In this document: positions 9,144-17,379 of the stretch, piece after piece
Layout of the letters: the number at the start of each line of letters is the position of its first letter
Position numbering within the stretch: position 1 is the first letter of the stretch
Origin: Paenibacillus sp. YYML68
GTDB taxonomy: Bacteria; Bacillota; Bacilli; Paenibacillales; NBRC-103111
Assembly: GCF_027923405.1 (NCBI RefSeq)
Contig: NZ_BQYI01000001.1
Location: 4,786,501 to 4,850,500, forward strand
Direction: 5' to 3'
Length of the DNA: 64,000 bases
Program-made: the position numbers and the translations under genes
Notes under the pieces: model-generated
The model's database searches: none
Told to the model about the DNA's origin: nothing
Seen by the model: the letters and a program-made list of their open reading frames with translations, nothing else

Positions 9144-10439
9144 TTATTGCTCCTTTCCTGCTGTAAGTGCCAGCTCCTTCATGCTCTCAGTCAGAATGCT
9201 GAGCCCCTTCTCCAGTACATCGAATTCAATCGTCAGCGGTGGCATCAGCTTCGCCACCTCACTGCGCGGGCCGCTCGTCTCCATAATGAGCCCCTTCGCG
9301 AACGCAAGACTGCACAGCTTGTCAGCCAGCTCCGGCTTGTCGAAGGCGATGCCCTGAATGAAGCCCTTGCCCTTCAGTCGACCCTTCAGCTCGGGATGCT
9401 GCTTCACCAGACGCTCCAGCGTGACGCGGATGAGCTCTGCCTTGCGCTTAATCTCCTGCTCAAGCTGTTCGTTCTCCCAGTAGTGAAGCGCCTCTGCTGC
9501 CGCGATGAACGCGAGGTTGTTGCCGCGGAACGTACCGTTGTGCTCGCCCGGCGCCCATGTGTCGAACTCCGGCTTAATGAGCGTTATCGCCATCGGCAGT
9601 CCGAGGCCACCGATCGACTTGGACAGGCAGACGATATCCGGCGCGAGGCCCGCCTCGTCGAAGCTGAAGAATGTGCCCGTACGGCCGCAGCCCATCTGAA
9701 TATCGTCGACGATGAGCAGAATGCCACGCTTGCGACACAGACTCTCGACCTTGCGCAGCCATTCCTTGCTCGCTACGTTCAGACCGCCCTCGCCCTGCAC
9801 CGTCTCGAGAATGATCGCCGCCGGCAGATCGACACCGCTGCCCGGATCGTCGAGCAGCTTCTCGATGTAGGCGGTCGTATCGACGCCTTCACCGAAGTAG
9901 CCGTCATACGGCATGAAGACCGACTGGCTCAGCGGCACGCCTGCCCCCATCCGCTTGAACGAGTTACCCGTTATCGACAGACTGCCGAGCGTCATGCCGT
10001 GGAACGCATTCGTGAAGCAGAGAATACCTGTTCGTCCGGTTACCTTGCGTGCGATCTTCATCGCGCTCTCCACCGCATTCGTCCCGGTCGGTCCGGGGAA
10101 CATGACTTTATAAGACAAGCCTCTCGGCTTGAGTATGGTCTCCTGGAAGCGCAGCAGGAAGCTCTCCTTCGCCGCTGTCGCCATATCGAGACTGTGCGTC
10201 ACGCCGTCGGCCAGCATATAGTCGACGACCTTGCCGCGCAAGCGGTCATTGTTATGTCCATAGTTCAGCGCACCGGCGCCAGCGAAGAAGTCAATGAACT
10301 CCCGACCGCTGACGTCCCAGATCTTCGCATTTTTCGCCTTGGCAAATACGGTCTCAAAGCTGCGGCAATAGCTGCGCACCTCGGATTCCAGCTTCTCAAA
10401 CACCTGCAACGACGGTTTATCTTGCACGAGCGTTTTCAA
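9144..10439 (-). CDS. ectB: Diaminobutyrate-2-oxoglutarate transaminase EctB
   Basis: PLP-dependent class III aminotransferase converting aspartate semialdehyde plus glutamate to 2,4-diaminobutyrate, the first committed ectoine step. It is 431 residues, usual for EctB. The PLP-phosphate region ([18 protein letters not shown]), the [12 protein letters not shown] segment with the cofactor Asp, and the Schiff-base Lys in [13 protein letters not shown] are all present. The initiation codon appears to be TTG (10439): AAGGAGGAG is well spaced upstream and no better ATG is nearby. The 118-nt gap to ectA has no obvious hairpin. Confidence 0.96.
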   Translation of the reverse strand: MKTLVQDKPSLQVFEKLESEVRSYCRSFETVFAKAKNAKIWDVSGREFIDFFAGAGALNYGHNNDRLRGKVVDYMLADGVTHSLDMATAAKESFLLRFQETILKPRGLSYKVMFPGPTGTNAVESAMKIARKVTGRTGILCFTNAFHGMTLGSLSITGNSFKRMGAGVPLSQSVFMPYDGYFGEGVDTTAYIEKLLDDPGSGVDLPAAIILETVQGEGGLNVASKEWLRKVESLCRKRGILLIVDDIQMGCGRTGTFFSFDEAGLAPDIVCLSKSIGGLGLPMAITLIKPEFDTWAPGEHNGTFRGNNLAFIAAAEALHYWENEQLEQEIKRKAELIRVTLERLVKQHPELKGRLKGKGFIQGIAFDKPELADKLCSLAFAKGLIMETSGPRSEVAKLMPPLTIEFDVLEKGLSILTESMKELALTAGKEQ

Positions 10440-10557
10440 TATACTTCTCCTCCTTGGTGTTGACGGCTCTCACCGCCTGTAATCGTTGTTCTACTTCATT
10501 CGTCAAGTCATGCTATATCTCGAGCTCGCTCACACGCGAGCCTTCCTGCACCCAAAT

Positions 10558-11088
10558 CTATACGTGTGCCGCTCTAGCCGGGAACGGCCCGACACGCAGC
10601 AATAGCTCATCCTCATGCGCCTTGCCTCCCGGAGCTGCCGGGAAGATCGACGCGCTGTAGCCCTGCGTCAGGCGGCAATCCGCCTCACGCGCTCTGCCGA
10701 ACTTCGAGAACAGGCTTCGGGACGCGACATTGTCAGGTCCAACCGTCGCCTCGATATATTTCACCTTGCGGCACGCCTCGCGCTGCCACACCTCCTGCAG
10801 CAGTCGTTGGCCGAGGCCCTTGCGCCGCTGCGAGCTGTCTACCGCGATCTGCCAGACGAACAGCGTATCGGGCTTACTCGGATGAATGAATGCGGAGACG
10901 AAGCCGACGATGCGGCCGCCTGCCTCCGCCACTGCACACGTTTGACGGAATACGTCACAGAGCATGATGTAAGCATACGACGAGTTCAAGTCGAGCGTAC
11001 CCGACCGACGTACCAGCTCCCACACGTCCGCTCCGTCTTCCTTCACGGGCGGCCTGAGTCTTACGAGGATCTCTTCCTTCGTCTTCAT
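10558..11088 (-). CDS. ectA: Diaminobutyrate acetyltransferase EctA
   Basis: GNAT-family enzyme acetylating the gamma-amino group of 2,4-diaminobutyrate with acetyl-CoA, giving the substrate of EctC. The product is 176 residues. EctA features are RLRPPVKEDGADVWELV, SGTLDLNSSYAYIMLC, and the acetyl-CoA loop RRKGLGQRL after VWQIAVDS. AAGGAGGAG precedes the ATG. It is the first gene of ectABCD and lies 195 nt downstream of ehuA on the same strand; there could be a separate promoter in that gap, but I found only weak hexamers. Confidence 0.95.
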   Translation of the reverse strand: MKTKEEILVRLRPPVKEDGADVWELVRRSGTLDLNSSYAYIMLCDVFRQTCAVAEAGGRIVGFVSAFIHPSKPDTLFVWQIAVDSSQRRKGLGQRLLQEVWQREACRKVKYIEATVGPDNVASRSLFSKFGRAREADCRLTQGYSASIFPAAPGGKAHEDELLLRVGPFPARAAHV

Positions 11089-11221
11089 GCTGCTCCTCCT
11101 TTATCTCAAACCAGCGTTAGCTGATGCACAGTTGTATTTGTTCTTACGGTTACGTTCTATGATGCTGAACCTCTGTGCCTTGGCATTACTGTACCCCTCA
11201 GCTTCGCACCACTGTGCGTCT

Positions 11222-11256
11222 GTACCTCTATACCTCAGCACCTATACCTCCGTACC
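11222..11256. repeat. Short imperfect direct repeat between ehuA and ectA
   Basis: CTATACCTC occurs at 11228-11236 and 11242-11250 (14-nt period) within a C/T-rich stretch that carries further degenerate copies. It might be an operator region upstream of ectA or just simple sequence. Confidence 0.35.
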
Positions 11257-11283
11257 GCTCTCCGCGCCACTGGACCTTGGGCG

Positions 11284-12051
11284 CTACGAGCGGAACCGCT
11301 TCAGGAACGACTGCAGCCGCTCGCTCTGCGGATTGCCGAAGATGTCCTCTGGCGGTCCCTGCTCCACGATGCTGCCTTCTGCGCTGAAGATGACGCGATC
11401 CGCGACATCCCGCGCGAAGTCCATCTCATGCGTAATGAGCAGCATCGCCATGTCGCCCTGCTCGGCGATCTCCTTAATGACGGCGAGCACCTCGCCGACA
11501 AGCTCCGGATCAAGCGCCGACGTCACCTCGTCGAACACCATCACCTGCGGACGCATGACGAGCGCTCTCGCTATAGCCACACGCTGCTTCTGTCCACCAG
11601 ATAGCTGGGACGGATACGCGTCGAGCTTCTCGCCGAGGCCGACCTTCTCAAGCATCGCCACCGCCTGCTCACGGGCCTCGTCCTTGGACAAGCCCAGCAC
11701 AAGCCGGGGCGCCTCGGTCACGTTGCGCAGCACGCTCATGTGCGGGAACAGGTTGAAGTGCTGGAACACCATGCCGATGCTCCCGCGCATCCGGTGCAGA
11801 TGCTTCTCATCGGCAGGGACGAGCTTGCCGTTCCTCGGCATGTGCCACAGATGCTCGCCGTTCACCTCAATCGTACCGCTGGTCGGCTGCTCGAGCGTCA
11901 TCAGAAGACGACCAATCGTCGTCTTGCCTGAGCCGCTCGGCCCGATCAGCGCCACCTTTTCCCCCGGGGCAATCGTCAGATCCAGCTCGGACAGCACCTC
12001 TAGCTCCCCGAACCGCTTCGTCACCTTGCTGTACTTCACAATCGGCTCCAT
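11284..12051 (-). CDS. ehuA: Ectoine/hydroxyectoine ABC importer ATPase EhuA
   Basis: ATP-binding subunit (255 residues) of a polar-amino-acid-type ABC importer. Walker [10 protein letters not shown], signature LSGGQKQR, Walker [13 protein letters not shown] and the switch His in ITHEMDF are intact. The family assignment to ectoine comes from the clearly EhuB-like binding protein and from the linked ect genes; on its own the protein would only be called a polar amino acid transporter ATPase. It is the fourth gene of ehuBCDA, 22 nt after ehuD. Confidence 0.88.
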   Translation of the reverse strand: MEPIVKYSKVTKRFGELEVLSELDLTIAPGEKVALIGPSGSGKTTIGRLLMTLEQPTSGTIEVNGEHLWHMPRNGKLVPADEKHLHRMRGSIGMVFQHFNLFPHMSVLRNVTEAPRLVLGLSKDEAREQAVAMLEKVGLGEKLDAYPSQLSGGQKQRVAIARALVMRPQVMVFDEVTSALDPELVGEVLAVIKEIAEQGDMAMLLITHEMDFARDVADRVIFSAEGSIVEQGPPEDIFGNPQSERLQSFLKRFRS

Positions 12052-12073
12052 GCTTCCTCCTCCTTACGATCTA

Positions 12074-12781
12074 TCAGCCGCTAATCGTCCCGCGCATGCG
12101 GCGTGCTGGCTTCTCCTTGCGCACCTTCGGCGTGAAGCTCATACGCTTCTCCAATGAGCGCACGAGCAGGGAGGCCGGATAGCTGATCAAGAGGAACAGC
12201 ACCCCGACGATCGTATAAGGCTCGAATACCCGGTACGATTCGGACACGATATTTTTGGCTGTTAGCAGCATCTCCACGAGTGTAATCGCGGATAGAATCG
12301 GCGTCTCCTTGAACATCGTGATCAAGTAATTACCCATGACCGGAATGATCGGCGGCACCGCCTGAGGCAATATAACACGTGTCCATGTCTGAATTTTCGA
12401 AAAATTAAGCGCCGACGACGCCTCCCACTGCCCCTTCGGCACCGCCTCAATACCTGAACGGTACACCTCGGACAAGTACGTGCCGTAATGCAGCCCAAGG
12501 CCGAACACGCCAATCGCGAACGCCGAGAATGTGAGGCCGGTCAGCACCGGCAGCGTGTAATACAAGAAGAACACTTGAATCAGCAGCGGCGTATTGCGTA
12601 TGAACTCCACGACCGCCCGGGTCGTCCAGGCGATCGGCCGCCAGCTCGATCGGCCCAGCAGCGCCAGCACCAGCCCGATGACACACGCCGCCGCGAAGCC
12701 GGCGAGCGTCGCCGCGACCGTCATCTGGAGTGCCTCCAGCAGCTGCGGCATAATTTCCCATACGTAGCTCCAGCTCCACAT
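12074..12781 (-). CDS. ehuD: Ectoine/hydroxyectoine ABC importer permease EhuD
   Basis: Membrane subunit of the HisM/GlnP family, 235 residues with about five hydrophobic helices. The coupling EAA-type loop is GIEAVPKGQWEASSALNFSK, and FIRNTPLLIQVFFLYY is the typical helix motif. It begins 3 nt after ehuC. The basic tail (RKEKPARRMR) is probably cytoplasmic. Pairs with EhuC to form the heterodimeric channel. Confidence 0.87.
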   Translation of the reverse strand: MWSWSYVWEIMPQLLEALQMTVAATLAGFAAACVIGLVLALLGRSSWRPIAWTTRAVVEFIRNTPLLIQVFFLYYTLPVLTGLTFSAFAIGVFGLGLHYGTYLSEVYRSGIEAVPKGQWEASSALNFSKIQTWTRVILPQAVPPIIPVMGNYLITMFKETPILSAITLVEMLLTAKNIVSESYRVFEPYTIVGVLFLLISYPASLLVRSLEKRMSFTPKVRKEKPARRMRGTISG

Positions 12782-12784
12782 GAA

Positions 12785-13438
12785 TTAAGCCCTCCCCGCT
12801 GTCATCTTACGCTCGAGCGCACGCATCCCGAAGGAGATCGCCGTCGCAAGGACAAAGTACATGACGAGGAGCATCAGTAAGATTTCCGGTGTGAATGAAA
12901 CGTAGTTATTACGCAGCACCATCGCCTGGTACGTTAAGTCAGTCAATGTGATGAAATAAACGAGCGACGTCGACTTCAGCAGCTCGATCATCAGGTTGCC
13001 AAGAGGCGGAATCATCCGTGTGAACGCCTGCGGCAAAATGATTCGCACCATCCGCTGCATCGGTGATAGGTTCAGCGCCACCGACGCCTCCCATTGCCCC
13101 TTCGGTATCGCCTGAATCGTGCTGCGCACAATCTCGGAGCCGTACGCGCCGTAGTTCAGTCCGACGGCCAGCACAGCCGCCGCCAGCTTCGGCAGCTCAA
13201 CACCGAGGAACGGCAGCGCATAATAGAGCCAGAACAGCTGGACGAGCAGCGAGCTGCCCCGGAACACCTCGACATACACCCCGGTCGCTCCCCGTACCAG
13301 CCGGTACGGGGACAGTCTGGCGAGACCCGCCAGCAGTGACACGACGAGCGTGACGACCGAGGCGAGCGCGGCGACGAGCACCGTCACCTGAAGGCCTTCA
13401 CCGAAGAGCGGTATGAAGTCAAGCCACGATGTCGGCAT
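12785..13438 (-). CDS. ehuC: Ectoine/hydroxyectoine ABC importer permease EhuC
   Basis: Second permease, 217 residues, about five membrane helices. The EAA-type coupling loop is TIQAIPKGQWEASVALNLSP and the upstream helix has EVFRGSSLLVQLFWLYYALP. Its ATG overlaps the ehuB stop by one base (TAATG), showing translational coupling. Partner of EhuD; both contact the EhuA ATPase. Confidence 0.87.
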   Translation of the reverse strand: MPTSWLDFIPLFGEGLQVTVLVAALASVVTLVVSLLAGLARLSPYRLVRGATGVYVEVFRGSSLLVQLFWLYYALPFLGVELPKLAAAVLAVGLNYGAYGSEIVRSTIQAIPKGQWEASVALNLSPMQRMVRIILPQAFTRMIPPLGNLMIELLKSTSLVYFITLTDLTYQAMVLRNNYVSFTPEILLMLLVMYFVLATAISFGMRALERKMTAGRA

Positions 13439-14352
13439 TAGCCCTTACACAGAGCTTCGGCTGTCGCATCGCCCGGAAGCTCCTGCTCCGTAAATCCGAA
13501 TTGCTGAAGAATCTTCAGCAGCTCGCCCGATTCCTTCAGCTTCTTCAGCTCAGCGTTGAACGCCTGCTGGAACGCTTCGTCCTCGAGGCGGAACGCCGTC
13601 GCGCCGTAGCCGCGCACACTCTTGCCATCGATGACCGGCTGGGTGAAGTCCATGACCCGCTCGATCTTATCATCCTTGGCCGATTCCAGCATTGCCTGCA
13701 GCGACGGACCGGTCATCGTCATCGCAGCCGCCCGTCCGGCCTGCAGCGCGCTCAGTGCGGACGCCTGATCCGGCACTAGCAGTATGCGATCCTTCGGAAC
13801 GCCCGACTTCTCCAGATAGCCGATCTCGACCGCGCCGGTCATAACAGCAACCTTGGCATCCTTGTTCTTGGCGATATCCTCGTAGCTGTGCAGGTTAAGC
13901 GGATTGCCCTTCTGCACCGCGATCCCCTCACCGATGCTGTATTCCGGGTCTGCGAAGCGTACCGCCGCGCAGCGCTTCGGATTAATGAACATGCCCGCGG
14001 TAATGAGATCGAAGCGCTTCGCCTGCAAGCCGCCGATCAGGGAGCCGAACTCGGTCAACTCGCCCTTCATCTCGTTAATGCCGAGATTTTTCAAGACGAC
14101 CCGTGCAATTTCCACCGCTTCTCCCGTCAATTGACCGTCGGACGTTTTGTAAGCGTACGGCTTCTCGTTGGCAAAGCCTACTGTGACGTAGCCTTGCTCC
14201 TTGGCCTTCGCCAGCGTCCCTTCCGCAGATGCCGATGCAGACTTCTGTCCGCCGTTCTCTGCCCCGCTGCCGCTTGTGACCTCCTCAACTTGACCGCAAC
14301 CGACGACTGATGTGAATAGCGATAGAAACAGCACCATCGCGAATTTTCTCAC
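13438..14352 (-). CDS. ehuB: Ectoine/hydroxyectoine-binding lipoprotein EhuB
   Basis: Solute-binding protein of family 3 that captures ectoine and hydroxyectoine outside the cell. The segment GFANEKPYAYKTSDGQLTGE and the phrase EAVEIARVVLKNLGI are characteristic of EhuB. A lipobox SVVGC anchors it to the membrane. I chose the GTG at 14352 because it gives a compact signal peptide (VRKFAMVLFLSLFTSVVGC) with GGGAG just upstream; an upstream GTG at 14373 has no ribosome site. It is the first gene of ehuBCDA and is preceded by a long structured leader. Confidence 0.92.
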   Translation of the reverse strand: MRKFAMVLFLSLFTSVVGCGQVEEVTSGSGAENGGQKSASASAEGTLAKAKEQGYVTVGFANEKPYAYKTSDGQLTGEAVEIARVVLKNLGINEMKGELTEFGSLIGGLQAKRFDLITAGMFINPKRCAAVRFADPEYSIGEGIAVQKGNPLNLHSYEDIAKNKDAKVAVMTGAVEIGYLEKSGVPKDRILLVPDQASALSALQAGRAAAMTMTGPSLQAMLESAKDDKIERVMDFTQPVIDGKSVRGYGATAFRLEDEAFQQAFNAELKKLKESGELLKILQQFGFTEQELPGDATAEALCKG

Positions 14353-14414
14353 GTGCTCCCACAACCTTTCCACTTTTTAGCTAATATGACTCGAACACTA
14401 ATAATGCTAACACG

Positions 14415-14580
14415 AAAAAGGCCGAACCGTCATTGCGGCTCAGCTCGGTTAATCCCAGTTAATCCCACCTCTCTTGGGCTGAGGGGAGATTACCCGAGGC
14501 ATTCTCCTTATTCCTCCCGTATCGTGCCAGATCCTTACCGATTCGTAGGTTTACCCTCAAGTGATATTATGGTATTGGCT
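14415..14580 (-). promoter_or_regulatory. Structured leader of ehuB with candidate attenuator
   Basis: The 300-nt gap upstream of ehuB holds GC-rich hairpins and ends in a terminator-like element (14419-14450, with TTTTT at 14415-14419 on the minus strand). The segment at 14478-14485 can pair either with 14554-14559 (TGAGGG with CCCTCA) or with 14439-14444 (CTCAGC with GCTGAG), and the latter lies in the 5' arm of the terminator. The two pairings exclude each other, as in an attenuator. It does not match the T-box, SAM, TPP or c-di-AMP riboswitch consensus that I could recall. The terminator could alternatively serve only the upstream WYL gene. Confidence 0.45.
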
Positions 14581-14654
14581 TCTGGGTAGATAATATTAAA
14601 TTACGTTTGTCTTTTCTCCATACCATTACTGTAATTCGTCAGTTATCTGAATAA

Positions 14655-15620
14655 TCATTCATATTGTCGCAGCAGCTGATGAAGCTCCGAGCGCAGCTGC
14701 TCGCGAACGGAAGCAGGGGCAAGCACGTGCGCATCCGTCCCGAGCGAGAGCATGTACCGGACGACCCATGGACGGTATGAGGCTGGCATAGAGGCGCGAA
14801 TCGTGCCGCGACCGTCCTTATGTACGTGCATGGCACGGGCGAGCCATAGGTCGGTCTCGCAGCGCTTCACGCCTGCAGACGTCAGCTCCACGACCAGCTC
14901 CTCAGCTTGAGACTCCCCTGCAGCATCAGCTGCTGTCTCCTCCGGCAAGATCCAGCTGTCGATCCTCGTATCGCTGAGGTCCATGCTGGCGCTCTGATCC
15001 GACTCAACGGTCAGCGCACCTACCCGATCCGCGCGGAATACCCGATAATCGCGGGCGGTCCAGCAGTACGCATGGAAGTACCACAGCCCGTTCATCGTAT
15101 ACAGCCCGATCGGCTGAACGGTGCGCTCCTTGCGGCTAGAGCTCGAAGCATAGTCGATCCGAATGAGCTGCTGTGCAAGCGCGGCCTCCAGCAGCTGCTC
15201 TAGGTACGGCACCTCAAGCTGGTGCGGCGGCACCCAGAACACGAGCCGCTGCTTCATGCGGCTTATTCGCTGTCTCATCTCACTGGACACGTACTGCATG
15301 AACTTCGTCAGCGCCATATCGACCTCGTTGCGGAACGGCAGCCAGCGGTAATTGCGTAACGACTGACACGCGAAGAAGAGCGCGAGCGCCTCGTTCTCCG
15401 TGAAGCTGATCGGTGGGAGCACCTTCTCACGGAGCACCCGGTAGCCGCCGCCTGCTCCGACCTCGGAGTAGAGCGGTACGCCCAGCTCGCCGAGCTCCAT
15501 CAGGTCGCGGATCATCGTTCGTCGCGATACGCCGCATTCGTCTGCGAGCTCCTGGATCGTGAATCGCTGCCGTTCATTGACCAGCATGATGAGCTGGATG
15601 AGCCTTTGCGCCTTATGCAT
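14655..15620 (-). CDS. WYL-domain transcriptional regulator (YafY/DeoR-like)
   Basis: A 321-residue regulator: winged HTH_11 domain at residues ~1-55 (FTIQELADECGVSRRTMIRD), then a linker and WYL ligand-sensing domain (~145-225, QPIGLYTMNGLWYFHAYC) plus C-terminal extension. It is divergent from the duplicated-barrel gene at 15731 with a 110-nt gap, an arrangement typical for YafY regulators that control their neighbour. No ligand can be inferred. It is upstream of and co-directional with ehuB, but 300 nt and a leader separate them. Confidence 0.85.
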   Translation of the reverse strand: MHKAQRLIQLIMLVNERQRFTIQELADECGVSRRTMIRDLMELGELGVPLYSEVGAGGGYRVLREKVLPPISFTENEALALFFACQSLRNYRWLPFRNEVDMALTKFMQYVSSEMRQRISRMKQRLVFWVPPHQLEVPYLEQLLEAALAQQLIRIDYASSSSRKERTVQPIGLYTMNGLWYFHAYCWTARDYRVFRADRVGALTVESDQSASMDLSDTRIDSWILPEETAADAAGESQAEELVVELTSAGVKRCETDLWLARAMHVHKDGRGTIRASMPASYRPWVVRYMLSLGTDAHVLAPASVREQLRSELHQLLRQYE

Positions 15621-15730
15621 AACGACTCGACCTCCTGTTTACTGAACAGTGTATCGGATAAATGTGCCAGTAGTTGTCACTATTCGTATCGTATGCTAGA
15701 TCTGTAAGCCAACACAAGGAGGAATATTCT

Positions 15731-16402
15731 ATGAATCAACAGCAAGCGATTGAATTCGTCACGTTCCAGCTGCAACCATCCACGGAGCGCGAGTCGTTCC
15801 TGCAGGCTGCCCACCGCTCCCAGCAAGCAGTCCAGCACTACGCAGGCTACGAGAGCCGTACCTTGCTGCATGTCGAAGAAAGCGGAGAATGGCTCGATCT
15901 AGTCGGGTGGTCCAGCCTAGAAGCCGCCCAGCAGGCTGCCGCCGCATTCGGCAATGACCCTGCCGCCAGCGATCTCATCGCCGCGCTCGACGGACCTACC
16001 GTCAACATGAACCACTATATGCGACTGACGGAGCTGGAGGCGCTCGGGCTCGGAACGAGCAGCCAGGGAGAAGGAAGAGTAGAGGGAGCCTGCGTCGAGG
16101 TCGTGCGCTTCAAGCTGAAGGATGGGGCGAATCGAGCCGATTACGAGCAGGTCATTGTCGACATGACAGCCGAACTCCAGACGTCGCCGGGCTTCATCGC
16201 CCGCGAGGTCGGGTACAACGACACGACCGGTGAGTGGCTGGAGGTCATTCATTATACGAGCCGAGAAGCGGCCAATGCGTTGTTCGAGAAGCTGCAGCAT
16301 AGCTCCTGCATGGCTCGTGGGATGGCGCTCATTGACGAGGCGACGCTCACGATGCAATTCGCCGCGCCGGTATCGCTAGAGCAAGCTGGGCAGCTCAGCT
16401 AA
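15731..16402 (+). CDS. Duplicated dimeric alpha/beta-barrel (ABM-like) protein
   Basis: A 223-residue protein built of two related ~100-residue halves (IEFVTFQLQPSTERESFLQA and VEVVRFKLKDGANRADYEQV begin them). Each half looks like a ferredoxin-like dimeric alpha/beta-barrel domain of the antibiotic biosynthesis monooxygenase/EthD type, so the protein is probably an intramolecular pseudo-dimer. No catalytic residue set could be identified. AAGGAGG lies 8 nt before the ATG; a longer upstream reading frame has no ribosome site. It is probably regulated by the divergent WYL protein. Confidence 0.75.
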   Translation: MNQQQAIEFVTFQLQPSTERESFLQAAHRSQQAVQHYAGYESRTLLHVEESGEWLDLVGWSSLEAAQQAAAAFGNDPAASDLIAALDGPTVNMNHYMRLTELEALGLGTSSQGEGRVEGACVEVVRFKLKDGANRADYEQVIVDMTAELQTSPGFIAREVGYNDTTGEWLEVIHYTSREAANALFEKLQHSSCMARGMALIDEATLTMQFAAPVSLEQAGQLS

Positions 16403-16456
16403 GCGGTCTATGAACTAGCATATTCAAGCATACAGCTCGATCTCCGGAACTAAATA

Positions 16457-16510
16457 AAGAGGACGGCTCCCCTTGACGCATTCTGTGCGTCTTGGGGAAG
16501 CCGTCCTCTT
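16457..16510. terminator. Strong bidirectional terminator
   Basis: AAGAGGACGGCT pairs with AGCCGTCCTCTT and CCCC/GGGG extends the stem, with a further inner GACGCA/TGCGTC hairpin. The minus side continues TTTATTTAG. It lies between the convergent barrel-protein and ferritin genes. Confidence 0.8.
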
Positions 16511-16561
16511 ATCGTGTTCGAGCCTGCCATGCTCAGCTTCCGTCGATGCGCGATTGCCTGC

Positions 16562-17080
16562 TTACGCCTCGCCGCCAGCCGGCTCCGGCGTGAACGTGCG
16601 CTTCGCGAGCTCCGCATCGAGCATGTAGAACGCATTGCTATCCTTGTCAATGCGGCGCAGCTTCTGGATGATGCTGTCGAAGGTTGCTTCCTCCTCGACC
16701 TGCTCGTCGATGAACCACTTCAAGAAGTTCATCGTCGCATGCTCGCGCTCATCCCAAGCGAGGTCCGACAGCTCGTAGATCCGCTTCGTGACGGACTGCT
16801 CATGCTGGTACGCATGCTCGAACGCATCCAGCATCGACTCGTAGTTATTTTGCGGATCGCCCATACCCGTTACATGCGCCCGCTTACCTAGCGTGTTAAT
16901 GAAGTGGAAGATCTTCATCGCGTGGAACTTCTCCTCTTCCGCCTGAACGATGAAGAAGTTAGCGAAGCCGTCGAAGCTCTCTGAGGAGCAATAACCAGCC
17001 ATCGCCAAGTACACCTGGGAGGAGAAAAACTCATAGTTCATCTGTTCATTCAGCTTAGCAAGCAATTGTTCGCTCAGCAT
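16562..17080 (-). CDS. ftnA: Non-haem ferritin
   Basis: Iron-storage ferritin (172 residues) forming 24-subunit shells. Ferroxidase-site residues are visible in NEQMNYEFFSSQVYLAM (E), QAEEEKFHAMKIFHF (EE..H) and FLKWFIDEQVEEEATF (E..Q..EE). The C-terminus (FTPEPAGGEA) is short and acidic. AAGGGG lies 9 nt before the ATG. Together with the dps gene this gives the window two distinct iron-sequestering proteins. Confidence 0.92.
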   Translation of the reverse strand: MLSEQLLAKLNEQMNYEFFSSQVYLAMAGYCSSESFDGFANFFIVQAEEEKFHAMKIFHFINTLGKRAHVTGMGDPQNNYESMLDAFEHAYQHEQSVTKRIYELSDLAWDEREHATMNFLKWFIDEQVEEEATFDSIIQKLRRIDKDSNAFYMLDAELAKRTFTPEPAGGEA

Positions 17081-17379
17081 GCACTCACGCCCCTTGTATC
17101 GATTAGTCGCATATAATGAATATCCTCGAACGAGCCGTTAGCCAGCATCATTCGACGACATGTGCGCCAGTTATGGTGCTGCAGCTGCAAGCTGCGGCAC
17201 TCAATCTTTGCTTCATTTTACCATGCGCTATCGTGAACCTCAACCGCTCGATATTCGCCAGATGACGATTCCCCTTACTCGATTGTCCAGTTATTTACCA
17301 AAGGATTGTGGGATGGAGCTGTCGAATATATACACTTCACGAAGTTGTGCGCAGCTGCATCAGGAAGGGGCACTTCTCC
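17081..17379. other. Intergenic region with a palindromic hairpin
   Basis: No gene is evident. GTGCTGCAGCT (17176-17186) and AGCTGCGGCAC (17190-17200) form a hairpin with a 3-nt loop followed by a T-rich stretch. It lies upstream of the GGDEF gene and could be a terminator-like or regulatory element. Confidence 0.4.

Noticed and set aside
9081..10463. 460-codon plus-strand reading frame
   Set aside because: Antisense to ectB, no recognisable domain; shadow.
11087..12157. 356-codon plus-strand reading frame
   Set aside because: Antisense to ehuA with Ser/Arg-rich nonsense composition; shadow.
14374..14654. T-box, SAM, TPP or c-di-AMP riboswitch
   Set aside because: Short similarities exist (AAGAGAGGTGG, GATCTGG, GGGTAATC) but the conserved cores of these classes are missing; kept only as an unclassified leader.
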